Virus record (IMG/VR): IMGVR_UViG_3300037222_000084
Location: 22,894 to 86,893 of that record
DNA: 64,000 nucleotides
Strand: one strand, 5' to 3'
From: a virus
The notes beneath the pieces are model-generated. The model ran no database searches, was not told the origin of the DNA, and was given only the letters and a program-made list of their open reading frames with translations. Positions 15,560 through 23,005 of this stretch are shown piece by piece (position 1 is the stretch's first letter; each line of letters begins with the position of its first letter). The position numbers and the translations under genes were made by a program.

Positions 15560-17557
15560 CTATCGCCCCTGAAGCTTTGGGTCGGCACCACTATCTGGAT
15601 GGGCAGGATACAAATTGTTGTAGTCTGGATTTCCTCCAGCTGCTTCAGTCTGAGCTTGCGGATCGTTGGTTTGATCTTCTGGCATTCCACCAGCAGGTTG
15701 TCCTTCTAGGACGCCTTCTTCAGGAGATAAAATGTTTGGAGATTCTTCTACTACGCCAGACGGCTGAGCAGCTTGGTCTTGGTCTAACCCAAGAAGCTTG
15801 GCCATTTCTATCATCGCTTTAAGCATAGCGATAGAAGACGCGTATAATTGAGGTGCTTCTAATTTAGCACGCTCAAGTATCATCTTACAGCCTTTGAATC
15901 CTTCCAAAGCTTCGCCAACCATAGCAACAACTTTTTCTCGTTTGATGCTGTCGGCATGACTGTCCAACCCTTGTTGCAGCACAGACGTAACATCTGGAGC
16001 ACCATCTGGTTGTTCGCCAAGTCCCATATCAGTGGGAGTATTCTGGCTATAGCTTTCTGGACGGCTAACGTTGCCTTCCATGTTAGTACCGCCAGGCAGG
16101 TCTGCGTCGTCAGCTTGACCTTCAGCGCGTAATGGAACTTGGTCAGCTCCAAGTGCGTCGATTTCATTTGTAATGCTTTCTATAGAATCGCTATTTTCTG
16201 GAGTACTGGTAGTTCCAACAGGAGGAGCAAACGGTTCTTGATATTCTTGAGCAGCAGGCCCGCCTTGTGAGTTTTCAAGAATGATGTTCTGATTGGATTT
16301 TGAATCAGTAGGTGCGGCCAATTTCGAGGGTTGCGAAGAAATAGCGGCAGGCTTGTCCATTCCTGGACGAGCAAGATCCTGACCGGCATAGTTCTGGCTA
16401 TCTTGAGTGGTAGGCAGTAATTCAGTAGAGGGATCGTTTGGACTTATGTTTTGATCGTCTCCGCCCATAGACTGAGCAGCTACTTGACAATAAGGACAAT
16501 CCTGTTCGTGACCTTCAGCATTAGGATCATGCGAGCCCATTTCCTGGCAATAAGGACAATCGTCAGTGTGACCTTCAGCATTAGGATCGTGATTCATTAC
16601 TGCGCAATAAGGACAATCATCGGCATGTCCTTCGGCATTAGGATCGTGCATTTGTACACAATAAGGACAGCTTTCGTCTTGAATGCCCTGAGCACTCAAT
16701 TCTTGACAATAAGGACAGTCGTGCTGTTCAGGAGCGGGCGCGGCCTCAACGGTAACATCTTCGTCTTTAGTTAGATTCGGTTTTTGTTGTTTCAGAGCGT
16801 GCATGGTATCATGATGGCGAGACATAGCCGTAGCTTTGTCACCAGCACGGGCATTTAGCCCAGCAGATGAAGCGCCAAGCAATTTTTTACTATGAGTAGA
16901 TTGATCTTTGTGATGATCGCTAGTAAAACCGGATAAACTGTCGTGCGTGCCCTTAGCTCTTGTTCCTGGAACCTTTTCGCCAGGTTTATCCATGTGCTGC
17001 GGCATCTTATGTTGATCTGGTCTAGGAGATGCCTTAGCCAGTTCGTCTTTAGTGATTGATTTGTCTTTGCCGTCCATAACCGTATCCTGTCCTTCAGGCC
17101 GCAAATAAGCGTCACCCTGTTTCTTTTCTTGTTCAGAAGCTGTCCCGTCTTCTAGTTTCAATTGAACTTGCTGAATTTCCTGTTCAATCCTGGGATCGTA
17201 GATGACTACTTGGTTCTTACCTCTGAATTTTGCCACTATTAGAGACTTGCCTGCCTCAGATAAAGTTTTACCTATACCTACAGACATAGTAAGCCTAGTA
17301 GCAAAATGATAATCCGTTCTCAACTGTTCAATATGATCTAGCGCTTCATGAGGTAAATGGAAGGTCCCTTCGTCACCGCCGCCAGATATAATTCCGCCGT
17401 TGTGCTCCTGAGCCCATTTTTTGACTATCTCGTGGCCAAGATTTATTCTTTCAGAGACTTCGCTCAGGGCAGCTGGATCATTGGACAATATAGCACGACC
17501 AACAAGCCTTCCAGCATTGTCACCGTCGTATGCTAATATCCACTGAAAATTATCCAC
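15560..17557 (-). CDS. mCpol/GGDEF-like nucleotidyl cyclase fused to zinc-knuckle repeats
   Basis: 665 aa. Residues 1-122 look like a GGDEF/Cas10-type palm domain closest to the minimal CRISPR polymerase (mCpol) family: YDGDNAGR (metal ligands D11, D13), GGGDEGTF (59-66, the GGDE loop), SVGIGKTLSEAGKSL (92-106) and AKFRGKNQVVIYD (109-121). Families with this palm make (cyclic) oligonucleotides or c-di-GMP. A charged linker follows, then five CPYC motifs (281, 297, 315, 334, 354) spaced 16-20 residues apart around DPNAEGH, probably zinc knuckles. The last 300 residues are acidic, Gln/Pro-rich with a helical segment at about 545-595. The gene lies among neck and tail genes, so the product may be virion-associated. 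Assignment is by motif; activity is not shown. Confidence 0.55.
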   Translation of the reverse strand: MDNFQWILAYDGDNAGRLVGRAILSNDPAALSEVSERINLGHEIVKKWAQEHNGGIISGGGDEGTFHLPHEALDHIEQLRTDYHFATRLTMSVGIGKTLSEAGKSLIVAKFRGKNQVVIYDPRIEQEIQQVQLKLEDGTASEQEKKQGDAYLRPEGQDTVMDGKDKSITKDELAKASPRPDQHKMPQHMDKPGEKVPGTRAKGTHDSLSGFTSDHHKDQSTHSKKLLGASSAGLNARAGDKATAMSRHHDTMHALKQQKPNLTKDEDVTVEAAPAPEQHDCPYCQELSAQGIQDESCPYCVQMHDPNAEGHADDCPYCAVMNHDPNAEGHTDDCPYCQEMGSHDPNAEGHEQDCPYCQVAAQSMGGDDQNISPNDPSTELLPTTQDSQNYAGQDLARPGMDKPAAISSQPSKLAAPTDSKSNQNIILENSQGGPAAQEYQEPFAPPVGTTSTPENSDSIESITNEIDALGADQVPLRAEGQADDADLPGGTNMEGNVSRPESYSQNTPTDMGLGEQPDGAPDVTSVLQQGLDSHADSIKREKVVAMVGEALEGFKGCKMILERAKLEAPQLYASSIAMLKAMIEMAKLLGLDQDQAAQPSGVVEESPNILSPEEGVLEGQPAGGMPEDQTNDPQAQTEAAGGNPDYNNLYPAHPDSGADPKLQGR

Positions 17558-17870
17558 GCTTCCCTCTGAGTACTTCTAACAACATCTCAATATTTTCTGG
17601 GTCCCAGCCTTTACCGAATCGAACCTTCACGCCATCTTCTGATTTTGTAAGGTATACTTTACTATTCATATCGCTGCCCATACAAACACAACCAGAGTAT
17701 GCTTCATTTTTGAAGATACTTTGACCACAGTCTGGACACGACACTTGGTCGTTCTTAGAAAGAGATACCTGATACTCTTTCTTATGTAACTTATGCTTTC
17801 TACCTTCCAAAAATTCATTAAGAGGTGAACTCTTTTTGGATTTATCTGGACGGTCTAATGCAGACGACAT
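17550..17870 (-). CDS. Small zinc-ribbon-like protein
   Basis: 106 aa. The central segment SCPDCGQSIF...GCVCMG provides a CxxC pair and a CxC pair that could bind zinc. The N-terminus is basic, and the C-terminus (DPENIEMLLEVLRGKRG) is an amphipathic helix. Its stop overlaps the start of the cyclase-like gene by 8 nt, so the two are translationally coupled and may act together. Confidence 0.6.
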   Translation of the reverse strand: MSSALDRPDKSKKSSPLNEFLEGRKHKLHKKEYQVSLSKNDQVSCPDCGQSIFKNEAYSGCVCMGSDMNSKVYLTKSEDGVKVRFGKGWDPENIEMLLEVLRGKRG

Positions 17871-17883
17871 CTGAACGCTCCGA

Positions 17884-18390
17884 TTAAGTATTAGGCTCGT
17901 TTACAGGAGCGCCCCAAGGAGCGGTTGTTTGCTGCGGATTTTGCGAGTTGTTATGCGGTTGAGCTTGAATGAATGTGGGATCGTCAATGATAAACACAAG
18001 CAAGGTAGCAGCAGTCGATGCAACCCAGTTCCATTGAGCAGCAGCAAGATATGTCCAAGCATTTGGCTGACATGGAACGCCAACGAAAACGTTGGTTCCA
18101 GAAACCTGCACAGCACCAGGAGCTTGAGGCGTCATAGTGTTATCTCCAACAGTCACAGCGCCAACGGCACCGGCATTGTTGTAAATAGCAAGGTTGAGGC
18201 CTGCACTTGGCAATATACGAGGAGTCGAAGCGTCGGTTGTAAAACCAGCAGCACCGTTTCCGAGCGGAATCAACGCACGTCCTACTTCTGAGGATTTTCG
18301 TGATCCAGCCTTTTCACTCCAGCTTAGAAGCTCAATAGCCGAAGGATCGCGGGATTGGTCGCCTGGTATTTGTCTGTTCTTAATTTGCAT
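17884..18390 (-). CDS. Probable virion surface protein, 168 aa
   Basis: After a polar N-terminus the sequence is beta-rich and low in charge, with a Gly/Ala/Val/Thr composition (AGAVGAVTVGDNTMTPQAPGAVQVSGTNVFV) similar to phage decoration proteins. The C-terminal 30 residues are Gln/Pro/Asn-rich. A CGGAG ribosome site and a promoter block (18416-18425) precede it, so it heads a transcript through the cyclase-like gene into the tail genes. No specific family recognised. Confidence 0.55.
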   Translation of the reverse strand: MQIKNRQIPGDQSRDPSAIELLSWSEKAGSRKSSEVGRALIPLGNGAAGFTTDASTPRILPSAGLNLAIYNNAGAVGAVTVGDNTMTPQAPGAVQVSGTNVFVGVPCQPNAWTYLAAAQWNWVASTAATLLVFIIDDPTFIQAQPHNNSQNPQQTTAPWGAPVNEPNT

Positions 18391-18415
18391 AACTACTCCG
18401 TTTCATTGTATTTCT

Positions 18416-18425
18416 TAAAGATTGT
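18416..18425 (-). promoter_or_regulatory. Recurring promoter block (ACAATCTTTA)
   Basis: Minus-strand ACAATCTTTA 25 nt before the ATG at 18390; full match to the consensus. It lies between the 18437-19402 gene and the 17884-18390 gene. Confidence 0.55.
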
Positions 18426-18436
18426 TTTGGTGTTGA

Positions 18437-19402
18437 TTATTCGTCATCTTTGCCATATCCGTCGCCATATGCGTCCATTTCGACCTTGACCCCGTATTTA
18501 TTGGGATTTTGGGCTTCAATGGGAGCTGCATCTTTGCGTTTAGGATCTACTGGCCTGTTTTGATTCAATGCGTCACCACGGTTTTGGTTGTGATACATGT
18601 ACTCGCGCTGGGCTATAGCGTGGTAGGGCATACGTTGAGGGGTTCGCCCATTACCATCGGTGACGTTTGTAACCCGTACTTCTTTCAATAAAATTGTGAT
18701 GTACCAATAAGCATTATAGAGGTATCTTACTGAATATACTCGACCTTTTCCAGTATCTGGATCAATACCAGGATTTCTACCACCGTCTACCCAACGAATA
18801 TTGCCGTCTTTTGTTATGCTATAGTCTACGCCTTGCATGTATTCGAAGCCACGGCTGTCGATCAGCGGTACTTCCATTTCTTCAATTTTGAACATGGGGA
18901 CATTGTCTTGTCCAGCGATGTAGTTCATTTTCTGAGGATTTGACACTTTCACGTCAACGGTTGGGTCTGAAACGTAAATTCTATCGCCAGGTGACAGGTA
19001 AATGCGCTTGCCGTCAGCGAGGCCTAAGTTATTGTAAAAACGAGGCATTACGAGCTTGCTCTCAGACGGATCTAAGATGCTACCACTAGCCCTATTTCTA
19101 GTTCGTGTGTTGTCAGTCATGGTAGCCGTAAAGCGACCAGCCAAAGTGTAAATATTGCCGTTTGACGTAATCGTGTCTACACCGTCACTTCTGCGGTAGT
19201 CACCACGGTCCTTTTGGCCAATAGGACTAGGCATGCCCTTATAGTGAAAGAATTCGACGCCCAAACCGACCACAAAGTCTTCCAATCTATCAAGGTCGAA
19301 AGACTCTTGAATATAGGGAGCAAAGGCTGGAATGGTATCCACCTGTATGTCGCCACTAGGGTCTAGTGGTTTATTTGGACTGTCAGATCCGCTATCGGAC
19401 AT
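18437..19402 (-). CDS. Structural protein of the neck/tail block
   Basis: 321 aa, soluble. N-terminal 30 residues are disordered (Ser/Asp/Pro), followed by a mixed alpha/beta body containing repeated acidic loops and a DGNIRWVDGGRNPGIDPDTGKG turn-rich segment, then a long C-terminal charged tail. The ATG overlaps the stop of the upstream gene. Unrecognised; position in an unbroken run of virion genes suggests a head-tail connector or adaptor. Confidence 0.55.
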   Translation of the reverse strand: MSDSGSDSPNKPLDPSGDIQVDTIPAFAPYIQESFDLDRLEDFVVGLGVEFFHYKGMPSPIGQKDRGDYRRSDGVDTITSNGNIYTLAGRFTATMTDNTRTRNRASGSILDPSESKLVMPRFYNNLGLADGKRIYLSPGDRIYVSDPTVDVKVSNPQKMNYIAGQDNVPMFKIEEMEVPLIDSRGFEYMQGVDYSITKDGNIRWVDGGRNPGIDPDTGKGRVYSVRYLYNAYWYITILLKEVRVTNVTDGNGRTPQRMPYHAIAQREYMYHNQNRGDALNQNRPVDPKRKDAAPIEAQNPNKYGVKVEMDAYGDGYGKDDE

Positions 19403-19572
19403 TATTTACACTCTCTGTTTAAGCAAAGGTCTGCTACTTCTTTCAGTTTCTTGTCTGATTCATCGCAAACTTCTTTTACGGTTTCCATGAACCTATCCCA
19501 GTCTATATCACTCATTCCCTTTTCAGGCTGTTGAGTGGATTTTTTACAAGGTTTAAGTTTCTTTTCGCCCAT
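19402..19572 (-). CDS. Small acidic/basic helical protein
   Basis: 56 aa from the ATG at 19572, which has a strong GAAGGAAGG ribosome site; an upstream in-frame TTG at 19587 is less likely. The sequence begins MGEKKLKPCKKS and continues with an amphipathic helix (DRFMETVKEVCDESDKKLKEVADLC). Four cysteines are present. Overlaps both neighbours slightly. Function unknown. Confidence 0.55.
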   Translation of the reverse strand: MGEKKLKPCKKSTQQPEKGMSDIDWDRFMETVKEVCDESDKKLKEVADLCLNRECK

Positions 19573-19573
19573 G

Positions 19574-20083
19574 TTACCTTCCTTCAATCCTGATCTTGTG
19601 TGCTCCGCACGAAAGAACTTTCTCTGAGGTAGCTCCAGCTAAGGCTCTACTGAATTTTTTATCGAGGTCCATATCACCAAACACCAACGTGCTCTTGTCT
19701 AAATAGGCGTTAACCGAATACACTTTGTTGTTTGCCTGGGTAACTTGGAATTCTATTTCATTGCCAATTTGCACTGAATACAGGTCGTGTCCAGATTTGC
19801 GCAATGAGTCAGACAGAAAATGCGAGTGACTCTCTACCGTTGGCTCGTATCCCGTCAATTCGCTTTTTTGCATGGAAGGTTGAAATTCTGGATGTTGACG
19901 CTCTAGGTTGAATTTCACAATAGCAGGGTGACTGCCAGCCGCTAGTGCCTCTTCTTGAAGTTTACCTCTTGGACGACCAACGGCTATGTGGAATCCACCG
20001 CGAGTTTTGATCATTTTTACGGGTGCTCCGTTTAGGACACCAACGTCGTCTACTGATTCAATTTCATTAGGTGTGAGTTGCAT
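19574..20083 (-). CDS. Hypothetical protein, 169 aa
   Basis: No family recognised. The fold looks like mixed alpha/beta with several short strands (NEIEFQVTQANNKVYSVNAYL) and includes the MQKSELTGYEP segment carrying the KSE tripeptide found in other virion proteins. It starts immediately after the stop of the 2H/transglycosylase gene (1 nt), indicating co-expression. Confidence 0.55.
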   Translation of the reverse strand: MQLTPNEIESVDDVGVLNGAPVKMIKTRGGFHIAVGRPRGKLQEEALAAGSHPAIVKFNLERQHPEFQPSMQKSELTGYEPTVESHSHFLSDSLRKSGHDLYSVQIGNEIEFQVTQANNKVYSVNAYLDKSTLVFGDMDLDKKFSRALAGATSEKVLSCGAHKIRIEGR

Positions 20084-21148
20084 TTATTTTTCCTTGTCAT
20101 AGGCATCTTTGATTTTTTTAACATGCCAATGTTCGTCTATGTTCTTTTTTTCTTTCTGAGCACGGTATGTACCCTTTACACCTTCAAGCCATGCGTACCC
20201 GATTTTGTTTGGATTTTGGCCAAAATGGTGTTCTAATCGAGCCAAGTGTTTCTGCGCTACAGTGTCTTCTAATCCAGGGTTGTCGTGCATGTACCTACGC
20301 ATATCGTCACCGCGAAGCGCCATGCCCTTAGCATATTTGGCTTTTAGGTCCGTGTTCATGTGGATAGTATCGCGTATAGTGGAAGGCATTAGGGCGTACT
20401 TTCCATATGCGCTCTCGCCTGTGTGCATTCCACCAGCTGGCTTATGGTTGGTCATCTTGCCGTTTTGACTTTCTACGGTTGCGATAGTATTGAGCATGCG
20501 CTGACTGCTATACGAAGGCTGATGCTGTTGAATACTGGCCGGTTCTCTAGGAGGCGAAGCATCTTTGATTGTAGGGCTAGACTGCATAGCGCCCATTACG
20601 CCAATTGCTGCGGCAACGTGTTTGATGCCTTTGTCTAATTTTTCAGATTTTTCAAACGTGTGAACAGGGTTATTTGCGCCGTGTTCAAGAGTCAGAGGAC
20701 CAAACTCGATATCGTCGGCGGTTACGCCGTTTTCTTTAAGGTCATCGTAGAGCACCTTGTCGATGGTTACATGGGTCATGAAATTTTTGTAAACATTACC
20801 TACGTGTCCGTAGTGATCGTAAAGAGCCTTGTATTTTGGAGGCAAACCTTCTATCTTGAGCATGTAGTAGTCTAGCTTAGACACTTCCGCCGTAAAGATG
20901 ATTGGTTTGAACGTCAAATCCTTAGGATCTGGAGAGCAAATATCATGCTCCTTGACGTACTCTTTCATTTCATCTAAATCAAATTCTTTGGGATTACCAA
21001 ATATTTTGAGAGACATGTGCAGAGGAATATCGTCAACAAGGGTAGCGCGACCTTTGATTTTTACGCAGAACAGTACGTCACAGCCTTTTTTGGCTTGTTC
21101 CTTATAACTGCTGTGTACTCCGACGCCACGCTTCTCTGCCGCGCCCAT
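20084..21148 (-). CDS. 2H phosphoesterase fused to lytic transglycosylase-like domain
   Basis: 354 aa with two recognisable parts. Residues about 20-160 carry the paired H-x-(S/T) motifs of the 2H phosphoesterase superfamily (LHMSLKIF with H44/S46 and THVTIDK with H126/T128) in beta strands, at a spacing typical for the superfamily, which includes LigT-type RNA phosphodiesterases and the phage anti-CBASS nuclease Acb1. Residues about 215-330 resemble an SLT/lysozyme-like domain: catalytic-type Glu in ATVESQNGK (E226), then GESAYGKYALMPSTI, a variant of the GxxGLMQIMPxT loop. A Lys/Ser/Pro-rich linker joins them. In the virion block such a protein would open peptidoglycan during entry and could deliver the phosphoesterase. 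Substrate unknown. Confidence 0.6.
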   Translation of the reverse strand: MGAAEKRGVGVHSSYKEQAKKGCDVLFCVKIKGRATLVDDIPLHMSLKIFGNPKEFDLDEMKEYVKEHDICSPDPKDLTFKPIIFTAEVSKLDYYMLKIEGLPPKYKALYDHYGHVGNVYKNFMTHVTIDKVLYDDLKENGVTADDIEFGPLTLEHGANNPVHTFEKSEKLDKGIKHVAAAIGVMGAMQSSPTIKDASPPREPASIQQHQPSYSSQRMLNTIATVESQNGKMTNHKPAGGMHTGESAYGKYALMPSTIRDTIHMNTDLKAKYAKGMALRGDDMRRYMHDNPGLEDTVAQKHLARLEHHFGQNPNKIGYAWLEGVKGTYRAQKEKKNIDEHWHVKKIKDAYDKEK

Positions 21149-21981
21149 TAGAAACTCCCGACTAGATACCTATTAGAGAAAACGCTTCTTAGCTGTTTTT
21201 TCAAGGTTTCTCGTTTTTTCTCAAGATCCTCAATGCGTCTAACATATACGTTAGGACCAGGACCACTTGACGATTGAGAGATACCATCTTGACTTTGCGA
21301 CTGTGAGTTAAAAATGAATGTAGCTGCGATCATGCTTAAGACAGATATTGCTGCAATTGTACCGATAAGTTCGTTAACCGCTACTGGCACTTGACCTTCT
21401 GTATTGGATAAACCAGCGGTGTAGTTGATCTGCCAATATGCTGGAACCCAATTGAGTCCATCCATAACGGTCAAAAATGCAATACCCGCATTTCCAACTG
21501 ATCCGCCAACTTGATTGACGCCGTATGCTGCCAAAAGAGGAATAACGTTGATTAAGCGTTTTGAGAAATTTGTACATTCTACCCAGGTAGGAGGAATACT
21601 GAAAATGTTGTTGTTGTCCGCGCTGACAATTGCCAGCGACTCCAAACTTATGATTGGGCCTTTCTCGGCCATGATATGAATATACGACTTGTATAAAGCA
21701 TAGTCAAATGGAACTTTGTGCTGAAAGGCTTCACGCAGGATAGTAGATCCTATCATAAGCTCCGCTTCATTCATTGCCCAGTTTAACTGTTCTGTAATTT
21801 CTATATCTGTGATGACATCGCCGTTTCTGAATCTCAACGGAATACCTTTGAGAAACAAACGCTTGAACTTATCAGCGGCAAGCAAAGGCTCGCATCTAGT
21901 CAAAAGACCAGACGTTTGCTGAGCGTGAACCGGATAAACGGCTGTACCTGAGGTTTTTACCCCTGTTTCTCTAAAATCCAT
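21148..21981 (-). CDS. Virion protein with C-terminal membrane-like helix
   Basis: 277 aa from the ATG at 21981 (MDFRETGVK), which overlaps the previous stop as TAATG; a TTG at 21996 would add five residues. The N-terminal 170 residues are a mixed alpha/beta domain. A hydrophobic stretch (about 200-225, VNELIGTIAAISVLSMIAATFIF) and a final coiled-coil segment (RRIEDLEKKRETLKKQL) follow. It precedes the 2H/transglycosylase gene with a 1-nt overlap. Possibly a head-tail connector or entry-channel component. Confidence 0.55.
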   Translation of the reverse strand: MDFRETGVKTSGTAVYPVHAQQTSGLLTRCEPLLAADKFKRLFLKGIPLRFRNGDVITDIEITEQLNWAMNEAELMIGSTILREAFQHKVPFDYALYKSYIHIMAEKGPIISLESLAIVSADNNNIFSIPPTWVECTNFSKRLINVIPLLAAYGVNQVGGSVGNAGIAFLTVMDGLNWVPAYWQINYTAGLSNTEGQVPVAVNELIGTIAAISVLSMIAATFIFNSQSQSQDGISQSSSGPGPNVYVRRIEDLEKKRETLKKQLRSVFSNRYLVGSF

Positions 21982-22430
21982 TAGCAAGACCCACAAGTCG
22001 AGACAAGCTCGACAGCCATAGCATTCATGAGCACGAACTTTCTAGTTACACTGCCTTCTTTCAGGGTGAAAAATAGGTTTCCGCTATTGACAGCCTGGGT
22101 GCCAGAGAGAGATACTGCCCATATAGAACTGTCACAATCGTCTGGTTGAAATGCCTGCACTACGAGTTGTTTACTGTCGTCGATTGAGCAAAATGTTACT
22201 TGCGCAGAAGCTGGACTGTTCACGCCACAACCGGCCATGTAGCGAAGGCTGGACGTTGGACCATTGGAGTTTTGTCCGTTAGATCCGTTCATATTGTTGA
22301 TATTTTGGTCTAAGTCAACGAACTGGAAATACAGGGTATTTGGATCTCCCAGACGGGTTTTCCATTGCAAGGCGTAACCAAACTGGTTGACATTTGCATA
22401 ATTTACAATCAAGTTTGCGGATAATCTCAT
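21981..22430 (-). CDS. Hypothetical virion protein, 149 aa
   Basis: Beta-rich soluble protein with a Gly/Asn/Ser-rich loop in the middle (NNMNGSNGQNSNG) and four to five cysteines (CGV, FCS, DDCD, CGSC) that could form disulphides. It is the first gene of the 4.2-22.4 kb minus-strand block and has a CGGAG ribosome site plus a promoter block at 22464-22472. Not recognised; structural by context. Confidence 0.55.
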   Translation of the reverse strand: MRLSANLIVNYANVNQFGYALQWKTRLGDPNTLYFQFVDLDQNINNMNGSNGQNSNGPTSSLRYMAGCGVNSPASAQVTFCSIDDSKQLVVQAFQPDDCDSSIWAVSLSGTQAVNSGNLFFTLKEGSVTRKFVLMNAMAVELVSTCGSC

Positions 22431-22463
22431 TGTTTTGGGCTCCGATCTATGGTATATTCTTAC

Positions 22464-22472
22464 TAAAGATTG
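22464..22472 (-). promoter_or_regulatory. Recurring promoter block (CAATCTTTA)
   Basis: Minus-strand CAATCTTTA followed after five bases by AATATACC, 33 nt before the ATG at 22430. It drives the large tail/neck block. Confidence 0.55.
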
Positions 22473-22476
22473 CCAG

Positions 22477-22498
22477 GATCGGCCAAAAGATCGGCCAA
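22477..22498. repeat. Tandem GATCGGCCAA repeat (operator-like)
   Basis: GATCGGCCAA occurs twice (22477-22486 and 22489-22498), 12 bp apart, in the divergent region between a virion operon and the plus-strand nucleotide hydrolase gene. The one-turn spacing is typical of a regulator binding site. Confidence 0.4.
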
Positions 22499-22534
22499 TA
22501 AACTGCTAAACTAGTGTAATCACAAGGATTAAAC

Positions 22535-22945
22535 ATGTCGGAAGATAAGAAAGCCCCCGTTTTAGGCACTAACCCAAAAGACCTACTTGGGATCAAGAAA
22601 GTCCAGTTAAATCTGGTGCCTGCCTCAAGCATCATATACCAGGCATTGGCGATGGAAGACGGAGCTAAAAAGTATGGCCCTTACAATTGGCGAGAAAACA
22701 AAGTAATTGCGAGCATTTACGTCGCAGCTGCTATGCGTCACCTGATGCAGTGGTACGATGAAGGCGAAGAGTTGGCAGAAGACAGCAAGAAGCCACACTT
22801 AGCTCACGCCTTGGCCTGTATAGGCATCATAGTGGACGCCCTGGAGACTGGCAACCTATCTGACGACCGCCCTGTGCCTGGCTCAGCGTCTAAATTGATC
22901 GCTAAGTGGGAACAAATAAAAAAGGCCCAGTTACCCAAGCCTTAG
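22535..22945 (+). CDS. dATP/dGTP diphosphohydrolase-like (MazZ-type) enzyme
   Basis: 136 aa. The sequence follows the DUF5664/MazZ-like pattern: KVQLNLVPASSIIYQALAMEDGAKKYGPYNWR, then AAMRHLMQWYDEGEELAEDS, then PHLAHALACIGIIVDA. Glu/Asp residues in the second and third segments would bind metal in this all-alpha NTP-pyrophosphohydrolase fold. Members hydrolyse dGTP/dATP to monophosphates and in some phages support the 2-aminoadenine (Z) genome pathway; no PurZ or DatZ homologue is seen in this window. It is the only plus-strand gene among minus-strand virion genes, preceded by CAAGGA. Confidence 0.75.
   Translation: MSEDKKAPVLGTNPKDLLGIKKVQLNLVPASSIIYQALAMEDGAKKYGPYNWRENKVIASIYVAAAMRHLMQWYDEGEELAEDSKKPHLAHALACIGIIVDALETGNLSDDRPVPGSASKLIAKWEQIKKAQLPKP
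22916..22943 (-). terminator. Intrinsic terminator of the 23.0-24.9 kb gene
   Basis: On the minus strand an AAGGC.../...GCCTT hairpin (about 9 bp including G-U pairs, 22922-22943) is followed by TTTTTTATTT. It lies inside the 3' end of the opposing gene. Confidence 0.55.
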
Positions 22946-23005
22946 TTGATCATTCTTTACAGATCGGCTAGGCCTATCGTCCCTAGCGCCCGTTAAATTT
23001 TCTAA

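Noticed and set aside
22447-22635. 62-codon minus-strand frame across the 22.5 kb divergent region
   Set aside because: It overlaps the promoter region and the start of the nucleotide hydrolase and has no ribosome site.
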